Source: Anarhynchus alexandrinus
Lineage: Eukaryota; Chordata; Aves; Charadriiformes; Charadriidae
Direction of reading: 5' to 3'
Assembly: GCA_008711295.1 (NCBI GenBank)
Contig: VUYV01000121.1
Span: forward strand, 1,735,436-1,799,435
Length of the DNA: 64,000 nt
Under the pieces are notes generated by a model. The model was not told the DNA's origin, ran no database searches, and saw only the letters and a list, made by a program, of their open reading frames with translations. Position numbers and translations under genes: made by a program. Shown one piece after another: positions 27,801-42,218 of the stretch. Numbering within the stretch: position 1 is the first letter of the stretch; the number at the start of each line of letters is the position of its first letter.

Positions 27801-30800
27801 GTAAAGAGGCAGAGAGGAGACAGGAGTGGACTCCTATATTTTTCTGACCATTCTTTTTAAATCTATTCCCTACCACTAAGTAAAGGTCAACTCCCTTCCT
27901 CTTAATATTCTTACTGGTTCTACTTGACAGAACACCGCTATCTAGCAGTGCTCCACGCAGCAGCCTAACAAGGCCACGTGAGAGCAAGCTGAATTTCTTG
28001 CCTACCACAGCCTCATCAAGCTGTCCCTGGCAGCACAGCAGACCAAGATCAGCCCTCTGCCAAAGCAAATTGCAGCACTTTTGTTGGACCTGGTCTCAGC
28101 TGCAGTAAGAATATCCTGCCTGCCCTTATTCTGGCTGGTATATCCTTTACAGCTCAATTGCTCTTAGATCAGCAGGAGTCAAATGGATCAAGAAGTGCAA
28201 TACCAGAATTGCGTGTCCATCTTGAGTTTCACTTAGTGAACAACACCACGTGAAGCCCAGGAAAATACATATTTTTGGGCAGACTATAAGACTTCTAGAT
28301 CATCTAGACGATTTCTCTCTTGTCTTCCTCAGGGCTTTCTCCAGGGAAAAGAGCATGGAAAATGGAAAGTAACTATATACATGTATTAAGTGTCCTGGCT
28401 TAAAGGTTTTCTTTGTCTGTTTTCTGATAGCTGCTTCAGAATGCAAAGGAAAAATGTCTGTGAGAGGAAGATTCATAAAATACAGTCATCTTAAGCACTA
28501 TGGAAAAGTTATTTCTCAAAATATACTCACCTCAACAGCTCCTAAAACACACACAAATTGTTTATTAATTGCTTAAGCCTCAACCACCAAATACAGGCTT
28601 GCTTCTGTTGCACTGGGAGCTTTTTTGACCAAATGACAAATGTCAGCATTTATTAAAGCATATCTAGGATGCTCTTTTAATATCTGTACTGGTTTTGTGA
28701 TCTCGCTGTCAAAGCCTGACAGAGCTGTGGAAAATGAACTTGGATACCTCCAACAGGCAGTGGGTTTAATTGGACATTATTAGGAGGAGCTATAGTCCCA
28801 CAAGTACAGAGTTACACCATCTCCCACTTGTTTTCCATGCTTGCTAGCAGCCTCTAACTCCAAGAAGCACATAAATGCATTTCTACTTGATTTGCTCAAA
28901 AAACACCAGCAGTCATTCAGAAATCGTGTCATGCGTCCATCACAGTGTTCTGAAATTATACCAAGCTGATTCAACATTTGCATTGGAACAGCACACTGTT
29001 CCAATTCAGCAGGTCCCATAATCTTTTCAGAAAGGTTGCTTCATTCTTTCTTAGGTCAATGATTAACAACTTTTCCATAGAGTCATTTTATTACAAAACA
29101 AATTTCTGCTGTGCTCTGAGGCTAGGACTATGTCTCTTACTTTCTTTGTCAGGCAGTAAGACTACATGATCAAGTAAGTAAAGGGAAAATTCTTTCCTAG
29201 TTCACATTCAATCAGAAAATGGACCTACCTGGAGCACACTTATCATGAATCTGTCACATAAATATCTTCCTTGAAGCAGGTTTACAGAAAAATAGTAAAA
29301 ATAACTTTTGAGTGTGTCAAAAGACAACCTTCCTTGATAAATATCAGCAATAGATATCAGCAATCAACTTTTTTCCCCACACACACATCCTCGAGTTATG
29401 CTGAATTTAGTATTTTACTCCAGAATCAATTAAATGCATTGAGGACTTACGCTGACCTTGAGCAATAACATTATTCATTAAAAAAAATTATGACAGTCAC
29501 TCTACAGTATTTGCAAACAGCCAGCTAGTTACTAGACATCATAGATCTTGACATTTCATCTTTGTCTTCAATCTTTTCTCCATCATGAGGAACATGGCAT
29601 ATGGACAGTAAGGTCCTGGGCAGGCAACATCCCAAACGGCCATACACTGCCCTGCAGAATTGCTAACTGAGAGCTTCCACAATAGCATTTTTCATTATGT
29701 GCCAGCTGCTGAGATCACATGGCTTCATCTGAAATCTTAGCTTCCGTAGTGGCAATATCCATCCCCGAGATCTGCACAGGAGAGCTTGAGATGATAAATT
29801 ATATCAGCTTATACTACAGAGGAAGAGGAAAATCCTCAGTCTACCCTAAAAAAAAAATATTTTTTTTTGAGTATCAGTGTAGCACACCACTTTCCCCACT
29901 TCTTTGCACACACCGCATAGTTCGTCACATGCTCTGTAACAATAAAGACATTTTTGTGATGCGCTATCTTCAGTGCCCTACCTATTACAGTAAGAAAGTA
30001 TTTTCACTCACAATTGTATTAGACATAATATGTCAAAATCCAGGTCTGCACATTTGTATTCAGCATCACTTGAACAAACTCATACCAGAGTCTACAGCAG
30101 CTTGACCAATGAAGAACTAAATAAAGAAGTCACTGTTTGGTGTGCTTACTTTAAAACAAAATTAGGTACTGTTGTATTATTTACTGCAAAAGTATCTTCT
30201 AGAGAATTTCCAAGCTAAAACAAACACTGCTTCTACTACTATACTGCCCAGTAGAGGAATCCCACAGGTGAAACTTCAGCCTCGCTTCTGTGTTAACACC
30301 TTGTGCTTCTAGTTGCTAAAACAAGGATGTGATCTAACCCCGCTTTAAGCAAAGAAAAAAAATAACCATATTGCCCAGTGAGGAGGGATGCGTGGACACA
30401 AAAAAAAAAACCAAACTGTTAGTGTGCTGGAAGCCGGGCTGCAGACCTGCTGGACTCCACATGCATCTCAGGGGAACAAAGCGGTTAGGAGAGGCAGCCT
30501 GAAGTACATTTCTTCGTGAAGAAAATGTTCTCAGAGAGCGAGATCATCAGCAGGGCAAAGGCAAGGTTTTCCCGTGAAAGGAGACAAACTGCACTGATCT
30601 GTTCTACCTGATGAGCTCTCCTCTGACTTTCACCCAGTTCCGAGGGAGAGATTTACCTGTAGCAGTTTCAAATGGTAGCAAGGATAAAAGAAATCAGGAA
30701 ATAAAGTCATTCAATGAAAGCATTTTAAAGATGTGGTTACAAGGTGCTTTCAGGGTACATGATTTATTTCTAGAGCACAGCATCCACATATATTGTACCA

Positions 30801-33800
30801 CATAGTCTAAAAAAATAAGCACGCCCATAGAAGTGATGCTTGCTAGAAACCAGATGCACCCCTAAGATATTTCTAGCTGGCTAAAACAGTGTCAGTTCAC
30901 AAGGATATACTATACGTAAGGCATTCACCTAGAAAGTGTTAAATAAGCTTTTATCTTCTTCAGTGTAGAAGATTCTTATAAGCTCCTCTTTCGTTGACTT
31001 AATCACCAGAACCTGTGGAGTTTATGCATCTAGTACAGATACGTGTGGACCTCTAGCCTATTTGCTACTACAGCCTCAAAAATAATTATTTATTAAATAT
31101 ATTTTTAGCAAAGAGTATGTGAATAAATATCAAAATCATCCATATCCTGTCAAAAGTACAATTACAAAAAAAAAAGGAACAAGTACTTGGAAGCAGCCTC
31201 CACAGGCAGGATCAAGGTTAACGATAATTATTTCCAATCAATCATTTTATCTGTGAGTTAGAAAAACAAACAAAAAAAAAGTCCAGTGGGCACTTGTTAC
31301 GTCTGTTACAATGTCCTTCTGCCAACTTTAGGTATACATTTACACTGACAGATCAGCACATCTAGAAAAGCCAAGAAGATTAAAAATGTTTCAAGTGCCA
31401 AAGTACGCTTTCATACGAAGTAATATAGTCATTCTAAGACGTATTCCTGCAATTTTGCACAACTAATGACAATCGCATCCTCAACTTCCTGTATACTGGT
31501 TACATTTCCTCTCTCTCACCACACACAGAAAACCAAACAAGTAAATAAAGTATTGTGGGTCATCTTTGAAGTTCAAAGACCCATGCTGAGCTGTACTTTT
31601 TTTTTTCTGTTATGCTCTTGCCTTTATTATTTACTCATCATTTACCCCCCAAAAGTTACTTCTATTTATTTAAATGAATAACACCAAAGTAATGAAGAAT
31701 TGACAGGGGTGAAATATGGAGCTTAGTACAGGAAACTCCTTTCCTGTAAGAGAACCTCAGAGCAGCCTTCCCAAACCCCAACCAAACTCCTAGACTTCTG
31801 CAGAGAATTCAAACTACATGTAACTTATCAAGCTTGAAGAAATTTTATTGCATCTGCTCCAAGAATTTTAACAGGTGGAAAACTGACAGCATGCAACATA
31901 ACTTGAGCTGGTATCTAATATTCTGAATTCATCGGGGAACTAATTCTGAAGACTATTTAATTCCTTGTTCAAGGAAAATTCCCACTGAAGTCAATGAGAC
32001 TGTGCGGGGGTGAATTCAGCAACTATAATATAAAACAGTACAATAGCAGCTACTCCCTGAGATAAAAGAACTTTACTTGCGTAGAACTGCTCTTGCAACA
32101 AAGGCTGAAATTATCAAAAACCTCACATAGGTTCAGATTGCTTTTTAATTAGAAATAAATCAAGTTTCAAAACAGTTCTTTAGGTATATCAAACTTTAAA
32201 GCAATCTTCGGTTTATTTCCTAACCAGCCACCAAAGCCAGTGTATAGGCTTGCAGAAAGATAATTCTGAGAAAATTAATGGCTTCTGCTTCCTTCAGTTG
32301 TTTTGAAGAAACTGTACTTTGTTAGGAGAGATCAAAGGAAACAAAACAAGCATCGCAGGAGTTGCTATAATCTGTCAGCGGTGTTACACCTAGACGAGCA
32401 TCCTAGAGGCAACACGAGGTGCTTCAGAGAAGAGCGAAGACAGTGGGCTGTTCAGTGACATTCGCAGTCACAGACTCTCATAGATTCTGCTTCATCTAAA
32501 GACCACGCTGTAACTAGGTAAGGCAAAATAACATGAGCTCGGCACAAACCCTCCATGCTATCTAACAGAATATTTCCCTTCAGAAACCTTGCAGTAGATA
32601 ATTGGGAATATCTTGTTCAAGGAATATGTCATCTGTAACCCCAGAAACTTAGGCAGTTGTCTTACATGTGAAGTATGAAAATGTTTACTCCTCTAATAAT
32701 CCTTCCTTTATTGTAGTATTTAACTACAACATGACTGTTACCATTACCACATTATAAGCTGTAAAAAGAGTAGTTCTTGGAGTTTGTTGCTTAGTTGTTT
32801 GAGGGAATTATTAGGAGTGCTGGCTGCCTTATGAGCTGTTAATGTTACTGAAATCTGACTATTAATTCCTACTTTGCTTCCTGTAAGGAACACTTTCTTT
32901 CACGTATCTACCACCTCTTTTCCCAGTTGTTGTTCTTGAACTTTCCTGTCTTTTCATGAGTTTTCTTCTCCATGCCGTTACATGCTCTTGAGACCACCAC
33001 AGTATTGCATTCCCCAAGGATATACTAGAAGATGCAATAAAACATTACTGGGAAATTTCCTTTATTTGCTATTCTATTCTTAACGTATACTCATCTTTCA
33101 TCTGCTTTGTCTCATAGTCTGATGCAGTTACTCCAAGGAAAAAAAAAAATCAACCAAACAAAAAACCCATAACCATTAAAAAAATACGGTCATTCTAAAA
33201 ATCATAAGTCATTACCCCTTCCTTTACCCTCTTGGCATTTCCCAGTTTAACTTGATATCATATTGTCTCTTCAGCACGAATCCAAACTAGGTGGAGTTAC
33301 TCAGTGTCCTCTTGCCTTTGATTAAGTCAAGTTATCATACATTATCATCTGTTTTTTCAATTTTATTCTTATTTTGAAAAAATATCAAGAGTAAAGCTCC
33401 ACTTACACACAGCTTAGCTGATACACAATATTGACCTTGGATAAGCTACTTACGTTTTCCTTGTTTCAGAGTTTTTAGACAGTATCTGATCCATAACAGT
33501 ACTTTGTTCCTCTCATTAGGACAATTGGCATCAATAACACTTTGCTGCAAAGGACAGTGCGGGGTACATGCATAACTGCCTGCAGGGTTCATCCAGTGCA
33601 ACAGCTGACTCAACCTAAAACACTCAGTGGAGTGGTCACAGCACTTTCTTCCGTGCTCTGCCAGAGGAAATACAGATTTGAAATCTTCCAGTCTGACCTC
33701 AGTGTTAGCAGCGATCTGCTGCATCCACAAAGCAGTGCATTGAAGTTCGGCACCAGCATTAGCAGAGCCATAGAAATCCACATCGAAACCAGTAAGGTCT

Positions 33801-35912
33801 GCGGGGAGCTCTTAATGTAGCTGCACACCACTTCTCCACGCTGCAGAACTCCACTAGCTCGGGTACCTCTGTGCCTCACACTGCAGCCCCATGCAACATC
33901 CCTTCCCAATGCCAAAGCAGCAACACCTGACAAAGGAGCAACACTCTTCCTCCTCCGCAATATTCTTCCACTCACTAAGTTTTCCCTGGAAGCATGTAAA
34001 AGCCTCACCTCTTCATTACAACAGACTCTTTGGAGTACCAAGTACCAGCATTACTCAAAACGACCTTGCTTTCTGACACAAAACCAACAGAAATTTCTGC
34101 AGAAAAACAACTTTCTCATGAAAGAAAAAATAAGGATTATTCTTTTTAAGAAGGTATTTCAGTAGCCTAGGGCCAGATCGTCACGCTTCCCGCACAGGCT
34201 CATGCCTTCGAAAGCCAGGAGAGCTGCACTGGTTGGCCCTCTGGGGAACATCCTACCCTGATTTCTGCTGGTTTCCTCACAGACAGCATCTTGTCACAAC
34301 CTTATTCCCCAGTCACATTTTGTCAAATCATCTGCATTCCTCTTCACGAAAAAGCAACATCAGTTATTTCCCTCAGCCTCAAACAAGTTACAGTAAAAGC
34401 CTGGGGCAAAACATTCTGCCCCATTTCTCTATTCATCAGTGTAAATAATTTCTACTGAACCTGCAATGAAATAGCACATCTCTATTCTATTACCAGAAGA
34501 GTAAAATATCAGCCTCACTTCTCAGCTTACTCAAACGTTTTCTGGAATATCAGCTCCTCTATACTTGAGTGTTTTAATTGCATTAATATCAGTTGTGCTA
34601 CTGCAAAATCCATTAACTCGAGCAAAAGACAATAATTAAAACTAGGAAAGACTGAGCTGAAATTTTTGTACAGACAGAGTATAGCAAAGCTAAACATTCC
34701 TAGGAATGGAGAGCTTGTGGTATGCATGAACTGTAATGACTGATCAACCCTAAAAAGATAATTGGTATAGGGAACAAAGGGGGTTTTCAGTTCAGATGTA
34801 CGATAGCATAAAAGAGTTATTGCTAGAACTTCTGAGAAACTATTATGAATCTGAGAAATGTCACAACTTCTTTATAATCTGTGAAAAAGTCCCTTCCTTC
34901 TGCTTCTGAAGCAACATTACGCTTCAACGGGCATCTAAAACTTGAAAGTAATGGAATTGGATCAACATCACAGTTCTTTCAGGAAGCTTTGCTTTTTGCC
35001 TCCGAGAAATTAATCTTTTTTATGAAACACTACTTTAAATAAAGCCTCCCTCTCACTGAGACTCAGCACATCATGTTTAGTGATACAAGTATATCTGCCC
35101 CAGTCAGAATATCTATTTTTGAAAGGCAGGAAAGGGGAAGACCATTTCCATCTCACCTACTGTTTAATCCTCCAAATGTTAGAAGAGATCTTTGGTATCT
35201 TCATGTGCATATTCAGCAAAGGGTTTTTTTTTCTTAGCCAAGCTATTGAACAGCCACCAAGTAATTTTGCTGATGTTTTACTTAGGTACTTCGGTACTAT
35301 GTTGAGGGTCATACCAAACAGATAAAGATTCCAGATACATCCAAGTTTTTACAGAGTCCTCATTATAAAGTAGACACTTTCAGTGGACCTGCAACATCTA
35401 AACAGACCTGAAATGTGGGGTACATCCTCCAGCGAGAGCACAGTCAAAGCTGCAACAGGCTATGATTTTTCAAAAATTGCAGCTGGTAGGAGGGACAGCT
35501 TTATGGCCTGTGAAACATTTCCACCACAGAACCGTGTGCAAGATACAGAAGTACCAAATTCTGGTCTAAAAATCTGTACCACTAATCAAGCCTTGCAACG
35601 ACTCCACCAGGTGGTTACACTGCAGCATTCACCATATATGAACTCAAAAGATTTTTAATTCCCAGAGTGGAAATACCCTGCACATTCAGTATGTACTGTT
35701 TGTGATTATTTGGCTTTGCTATAACACATCTCAAGGAAGCATCAAACAGAATACCCGTACACTTCTGAAAAGTTGCAGACTAACCACAATTTTTATGCAG
35801 GCATAACTCCAAATACTAGGGGAAAAACAAAACTGAACCTCACCACTAACCACCAACACACTTAAGTTCTCATGAACTGCTATAGATTAGGAGTAAAGAA
35901 AAGCAAGCTTAC

Positions 35913-36058
35913 CTGTCTCTGGAACAGTAAGGAATAAGTTTGAAGCAGACACAAATCCCACGCGAGTCAGCATGAAGGGAATTCACACTGGGCAGGTTCA
36001 GGAAAAACTCTCTCACTTTACAATAGTCTTCCATTTGTTTCCTGCTACTTGAGATCAC
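35913..36058 (-). CDS. coding exon
   Basis: This 146-bp exon runs from phase 0 to phase 2. The donor is strong (GAGACAG followed by GTAAGC). The acceptor AG (ACTTGCAG) has a poor pyrimidine tract, so the 5' edge may be up to about 20 bases off. It encodes 48 residues, including YCKVREFFLNLPSV and SRGICVCFKLIPYC, with four Cys. The exit phase matches the entry phase of the 23.8-kb exon and makes a Ser at the junction. Two confident exons in independent sequence agreeing in phase is good evidence that the frame is real. Confidence 0.72.
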
Positions 36059-36596
36059 CTGCAAGTTTTACATCATAAAGCTCTTTTTTTTTTAATAAAA
36101 AGTTTATGTAAAAGTTTTCTCCTTACAGAGTTTTTAGCACTTGCTTCTTCCAGACCAGTTGATTTGTTTGACTCTGTTTTCCAAGGTGATCTTTAAAAGG
36201 CTAGAGTGACAGACCAATCTATCAAACCAGTGCTGACTTTTCTTTTACATTTTTTCCACCATCAAGAAAGTCCAGAACCCTCAGGCTTTTCCAAGCCCAA
36301 AGGTCAGTTTTGTCTCAAGTATTTGCAGAGCTTTTGATAGTAACCATGTTAAAGCTGCAGGATGAAAGGATCAACACTTCTTGCTAGTGTTACAGCCTTA
36401 TAAGGATAATAAGGGTTGACTCAAAAACCTCTCCTGGGTCTCTGAGGTTAGAGTCTCCTTCTCAGGTAGCCAAGAGCTGATTATTTCTTTCCACAAGCTT
36501 TGTCCATCCATCGCACTTTCCATCGAAGCAGCAGGAGAGCTCTGAAGGGTGAAATGGGCTGTTTATGCAATAGCTGCTTTGTGGGTGCTTTTCCAC

Positions 36597-36674
36597 CTTT
36601 TCATTCTGTGAGCAGAATCCCAAAGGAGTGTCGCAGATCCGGTAAATAATCTCATGTAGTAAAGGTGCATTTGC
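36597..36674 (-). CDS. coding exon
   Basis: The acceptor is one of the strongest in the window: about 20 pyrimidines ending in CTTCCCACAG. Using the donor AAG followed by GTGGAA gives a 78-bp exon, phase 0 to phase 0, encoding 26 residues that start ANAPLLHEIIYRICD and end FCSQNEK. It then joins the 36.0-kb exon in frame. Two caveats apply. The donor is weak, with the same frame staying open about 40 codons beyond it. A second frame (phase 2 to phase 2) is also open and could join that exon through a different AG. Confidence 0.52.
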
Positions 36675-39600
36675 CTGTGGGAAGAAAAAAAAAAGTGTCT
36701 GATGTCAGAAAACACTTTCATAATTGCTGCAAGATTATCCAGCACTGGTTTATCTTTTCAGTGATAGCAATTCCCAATCAAATTACTCCAGGATGCAACT
36801 ATCAGGAATGCAGTGACTCAGGTAGGAGAGTTTGGATTACACATAAAAATCCTCTCCTACCTTGCTACCTACTTTGAGACAGGACAGACAGTTGATCATG
36901 ACTGCTGCATGAGAAAAAAATAATTCAGAGTGCAACTCCTCCTCTCAGATAATTAAAACACTCATAAATAGGAAGTATATGTGTGAGGAGACCCTCCTAA
37001 CCTGCTCTGTGGAGTAGAGATCTTTCAGCACTACTTTTTTCTCCATATTCATTTTTTTCCTAAGTTATTCATCCCTGGACAACTCTGAAAAGTGGTGAAC
37101 CTGTTTACTCAGAGCTGCATTTGTCATTTTAACAGGCCAGATCACTCTATCAGATATCTTGGCATAAGTGGTATACTGAAACACCTTAGGTTTTTGGGAT
37201 GTTTTACTTCAAATTATATGCAGTCAGTGCTTTTGATTTCCTTAATATCTGCAGTGAAAGAAGCACCCATGTTACAATGTTAATCAGAAAAAGAGATATT
37301 TAAGTATCGCTTTGCAAAAAAAAGTAATTCTTTGAATGCAATGAGTAATTTAAGAAGATGATAGAGACAAAGTTGAGTCCATGTATGTGGGTTATGTGGT
37401 ACAGTAGTTTGAGGTGTTACCATCAAACTCATACATATCAGCAATCAAGTCACTATGGCTGCCCATGAATCTCTTAATGTAGCTGGGGCACACACACCTG
37501 CCTCAAATTTACACTGAAAAGGTCTATTAACAAATAATCCTTCTCACCATTTGAACTTATGTGATGGATTTTACTCCATAGATTTCAGAGTTCTTCAAAT
37601 ACAGATTGTCACAGTCAAACTGTCTAATTATTATATTCGTAAGTCTCAACTATTTATATGAAATTAAATATAGTTGCAATTATTTGATCAAAATCAGCCA
37701 ATAATTTGTGACAGAACTAGGCAGAGAATACTTGAAACACTGGATCCCAGTACCTCAGCTTCACACCAGAAAAGATTACCCTTCCCCTTATTTTGCAGTA
37801 CCTACATTTATGAACCACTCTTTAAGAGAAAAACTAAAAAAGTAAGTTATCTAAAGCCCATCACAGACATGTTATTGTGCTATACAAACTAAGACATTTC
37901 ATTTATTCCTTTTATGTCTCCTAGTGAGATGTTTTGGTTTTAAATATCAGACACAGATCCACTGCGTATAGGAGACTGAAATATGAAAGCGATAAATGAA
38001 GCAGAAAGCTCATGTCAGAGATTAAACTCTTACTCATTAGATTGAAACACACATGGATTTCCCAGACTTCTAGATTTATTCAAAGAACCTGGAAATTTCA
38101 CACATTCCTGAACATCTTACAAGAGGGAAGAAATAGCATTGAGAATACCTAAACTGAAAGAGAACGTGTCTCCAACTGTTAGGTATATGCCATGTTATAT
38201 AGCTATGGCTGAAAAGAAAGTAAGTGCTTGAAATCCCCTTGGAAATGATGCTAGCATTGAAATTATTCCTCTCATCGTCAGAGTTTCCCTATAGACTTCA
38301 ATCAAATTGTTCCATCAATAAAGTACTGTACATGAAACATTGCTCTGTCACTTTGCAACTAAGCCTGAACAAATATTTATGTAGTAACTTACATTTTTAG
38401 CTGGTAAAAAAACCTCCACAAATAAACCACATAGAAAGCTGCTCAGCATTTAAAACAGAAAATTTACGCTTTATGTAAGAAACTGTCTTCACTCTTAAAT
38501 GGCTACAGCTGTCATAAGATTTGCTTCTATTACGTGGAAAGTTTCTGTATGAAGAGAATATTGCGCACACATGAATTACCCTACAATCACCCTGAGTCTC
38601 TTTGCAAGTAATGGCAAACCCAATAGTTTAAGGGGATTATTTTAAAAGTATCTATGTAGAAAAGGATTTTAATGCAGAACTGGCTGAATCCTTAATCATA
38701 AACCAACTACATTGCTACTGACCAGTGATTAAAACTCCAAGCATTAAAAGACTGAATATTTAAACGATGAGATCAAAGTACATTCTTTATCATTAGTACC
38801 TAAACCCATCAATTCATACTCTGAATGAGTGCTCGAATTTGATAAAAGCGTCTTGGTAAAAAACAAGGAAGCACATTAAACAGAGCAACTACACCTGAGT
38901 TACAAGCAGATAAATGCCAAGTTCTGTTCATTGCATAGGTTTATGTGATGCCTGAAAGGGATGGTGGCACTAGATTTAATTTAGGAATAAACCAAAGTAG
39001 TTTGGGAGTGAAATCTCAGGGCAAGGGGCGAGCAATACTGTCGTTTCCTTATTTCTAAACAACAATAAAATGGACAGGCACAAGAGGTGCCAAGAAATAT
39101 TATCAGTGGGCCAACGCAACCCATGCAAGAAGCAGAAGGAGATACAACACAGATGCTGATATCGCATGTAGGCTTATTACTTTACTGGAACAGAACTCGT
39201 ACCACAGGAGGACCTCAGTACTGACTTTCTCAGTTAAAGCAATGGAAGTGCTGAGGTGAGAAACACATCGAATATCCCAGTAAAGGATCTGGCCCTACTT
39301 TTTCAGACTTTTTACATTATATAAACATTAAACATAACACAACAATATAGAACACATTGATTGTTATGTTTAAAATAAGGCTTAGAGCTTTTTGTTTTGT
39401 CTAGAGAACAGCAGAGAGCCTCCCAAAATAAAATTTTAGGTGAAGAATGACTTTCTTGATGATTCATAAATAAATTCATTTATGAATTAGAACAGTTAAG
39501 CTGGCCCTTCAGGAAATACAGGTACAAAAAATATGAGATTATATTTGTTACTTTTCCAAAGAACATACATAAAAAAGCCAGACACATGAATCAGAGAAGT

Positions 39601-40651
39601 TTTTTGGAGGGTTAATACAAGTTTTATTTTTCTTTATCCCTCATAAATAAGAGCTTAGTATTCTACACAGAGACCACAGAATAATCGTCATTCTCAAAGA
39701 GCAATCACATGATCTTCACCTTTCAGAAGGGATGTCACCTTATTATTTCCATAACAAACTTGAGGTCACAATATCCCTCAGCCAAAGGAGCTATGGCTTC
39801 CATTCACCAATAGGGGAGGGACCCACATCTTCCCCAACAACTCCTTGGCTTTGTTCCTTGAAACAGTAGGAGGTGGTGGTCAACTATCTTCAAGGCATGG
39901 GAAGCCAGGTGCGCTAATCCTGGGGGATTAGCATCTCAGATCCATAACTCATATTAGGTTAACAGCCAAGATATGGCAAGAATATACTAACATCCCCCCC
40001 ACCATCACCCTACACATAATGCCTTTAGGACAGCAGATGTGCTAAGCAAGCTATCGGCCTTTTAGACTTCTTAGCACATCCCTCTTCTTGCATACTTCAT
40101 CATATTCTGAATATTCCTGAATGTATCTGTATTGCCTGGGACAGAGTACACACCACCACAAGCTGTGATAACAAGGAGACTAAAGTTTCCTTGGTAAGTG
40201 ATAGTAAGTCACACCTTCTCTCTTAATGATGCTACAAAAACTACAGGTGAATTCATGCAGGGCATACTCAAATAGCATTTTCAGTGTCTCCATCTTATTT
40301 TAAAGAGATATTCACCAGGAACTCTCAAAGGCACATATCTGCACAGAAGAATTAAAACCCCAAAATGCCTACAGTATTAAAACATTAGAGTTGCAGATAA
40401 AGTGATAAGCAAGGCAGATACTGATGTATGTGTGTGTAGAATGGAGTAAACAGCTTCCAGTGTTATTTCTCAAAAATTCTTGGCAAATGGTCTTCATATT
40501 TAAATTTTGAATAAGCTTAAGTAAATTGGGAAGATACTTGGAAAATTTCAGCCTTGAAGTTTAAAAGGTCAAAATGTTATAGCTAGCAGAAACCAGCAGA
40601 GCAAAACAGAGCTGCTTACGTGGTATCAACTAGGGCACTTGCCACCACTAC

Positions 40652-40736
40652 CAAAGTCTATCGTCTTAACGCACAGAGTCAGAATCTTATTCATACCAAA
40701 GTCAGTTTGAGTTTTACTCCATTTGCTGACACACAG
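40652..40736 (-). CDS. candidate coding exon
   Basis: A very good acceptor (TTTTTTGTTTCATAG) opens a phase-0 frame of 28 codons, beginning LCVSKWSKTQTDFG and ending CVKTIDF. The other two frames stop early. The donor used here (TTTG followed by GTAGTG) is mediocre. A much stronger donor, GTAAGC, lies about 40 bases further on, but an in-frame TGA comes first. The ending phase does not fit the 36.6-kb exon, so this may be an alternative, cryptic or mis-bounded exon. The hydrophobic-Asp-Phe-Gly pattern is typical of beta-sandwich repeats but is too short to classify. Confidence 0.38.
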
Positions 40737-42218
40737 CTATGAAACAAAAAACGCAGCATGCCCAAATGAGCTTAATTCAGCCATTCCTAAGCTACAAAAC
40801 ATTCAAAAGCATCTGAAGGGGTAACAAACATCTGTAAAATTAATGCTGAGATTCCTTTCATCACTGCAAAAAAAGTATAATTTAATGTCATTTAGATCAT
40901 CTAGAATTATATAAAAGTTGACAGATCAGTAGAGTTCAATATCCTTTAAATATTCAGCTATTCAGTTTCCAAACCAAGAACTGAGATACTGGATTCCAAA
41001 ACTATTCAAAAGGCATAGGGGAGCAACTCATTGCCCAGTTAGGACATTAGAGACACTGGAGAAGAGAGAGCACTAGGTTCAGACAAATGAGAAAACAATA
41101 GGATTGGTGTTAGCTGTAGACATTATTTCTGGGATTGTCAGCTGACCCGTGACTTTTGGTATAGACACAGCGTTAGTGATGGGAAACACTCCATGTCAGA
41201 CACTGAAGAACCAAACCATCCAGCTCCCTACTTCTCCACCCTTTCTGTCCCCATGAAAAACACCTACCCCAGCATGCAGACGAATGCAATCCCACAAGCC
41301 CAGTTTATCCTTCTGAAGGGGCATGGTCCAGCTCCCCGTGACCCGGTCCTGCAGAGCTCCCCTTGCTCAAGCTCCCAAGCATGAAGAGTGCATTGGGAAA
41401 AGTGGAACGGGGTCAGTGTATTCCCATTTGTACTCCTCTATTAGCTTTACCCCATCCCCCACATACACTGAGCAGTCACCGAGGATGCTTGAATATTAAG
41501 GTGCAGTAAAAGTGAGGTAATAATTCTACTAAATGGGAAATAGCCTAATTGCATCTGACACTCACTTTTTCCTAAGGCCACTGTGACCAAGATTCTACTT
41601 CAAATATCCCAGATTTATTAAAACACCATGCAGCTTCAGCAGCCCTTTACTATACCATGACTATCTTGCATCACAGATGCACACTTTCTCCCTACTCTGC
41701 TATACAAGTAAAATAGAAAAAAAATTAAGAAACCAATTTCTTTCAAACAGGGGTGGGGGGAGGGGGAGGAATCCTTTTTAGATGACACAACTCAAGATGA
41801 AATATATCACTTTTCAGCTGATTTTACCTACATAAGTTTATACAGGCACAACACTGCATCTGACATTACTACCTGCAAGCCAGTTTTCTGCTCCTGCGTG
41901 TGTTTCAGCACGCTTGCTATCAGGGAAATTGTAATGACTCACTTACAGGACAGGGATCAGATTTTTTTCTTCACATAACCCCTCCCAAGCCACGAGGAGC
42001 CCCTGAAAGCGATTATTTTGACCAAATTCAGAAGATTGAGAAATCGGTTTGAGTGTGAGACACAGTAAGAGTTACTATTTAGTTCTGAAGAAATCTCTCG
42101 GCATCACTAATGAAAATTCACACTGAAAGAATGGATACCATGCTGGGGCAAGCTTGAATGAAGAGAAAGTTCAAACAAAAAACAATTTACTGTGCCCAAT
42201 TTCCCTTATCCCTGTTGT

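Larger units (their letters stand above)
23894..35912 (-). other. large intron
   Basis: About 12 kb separate two exons that agree in phase. One well-spliced but phase-incompatible candidate exon lies at 33454-33544. The poly-G tract at 27.7 kb, an A/C tract at 24.2 kb and a GA tract at 25.9 kb are the only other features seen. Confidence 0.6.

Noticed and set aside
33610..34041. 143-codon minus-strand frame
   Set aside because: No recognisable motifs, no fitting splice signals for this frame, and an overlapping frame has the better acceptor and donor.
36767..36826. 60-bp plus-strand stretch between TCTTTTCAG and GTAGGA, reading VIAIPNQITPGCNYQECS
   Set aside because: It lies antisense within the intron just upstream of a strong minus-strand exon, has a modest donor, and has no partner exons on the plus strand.
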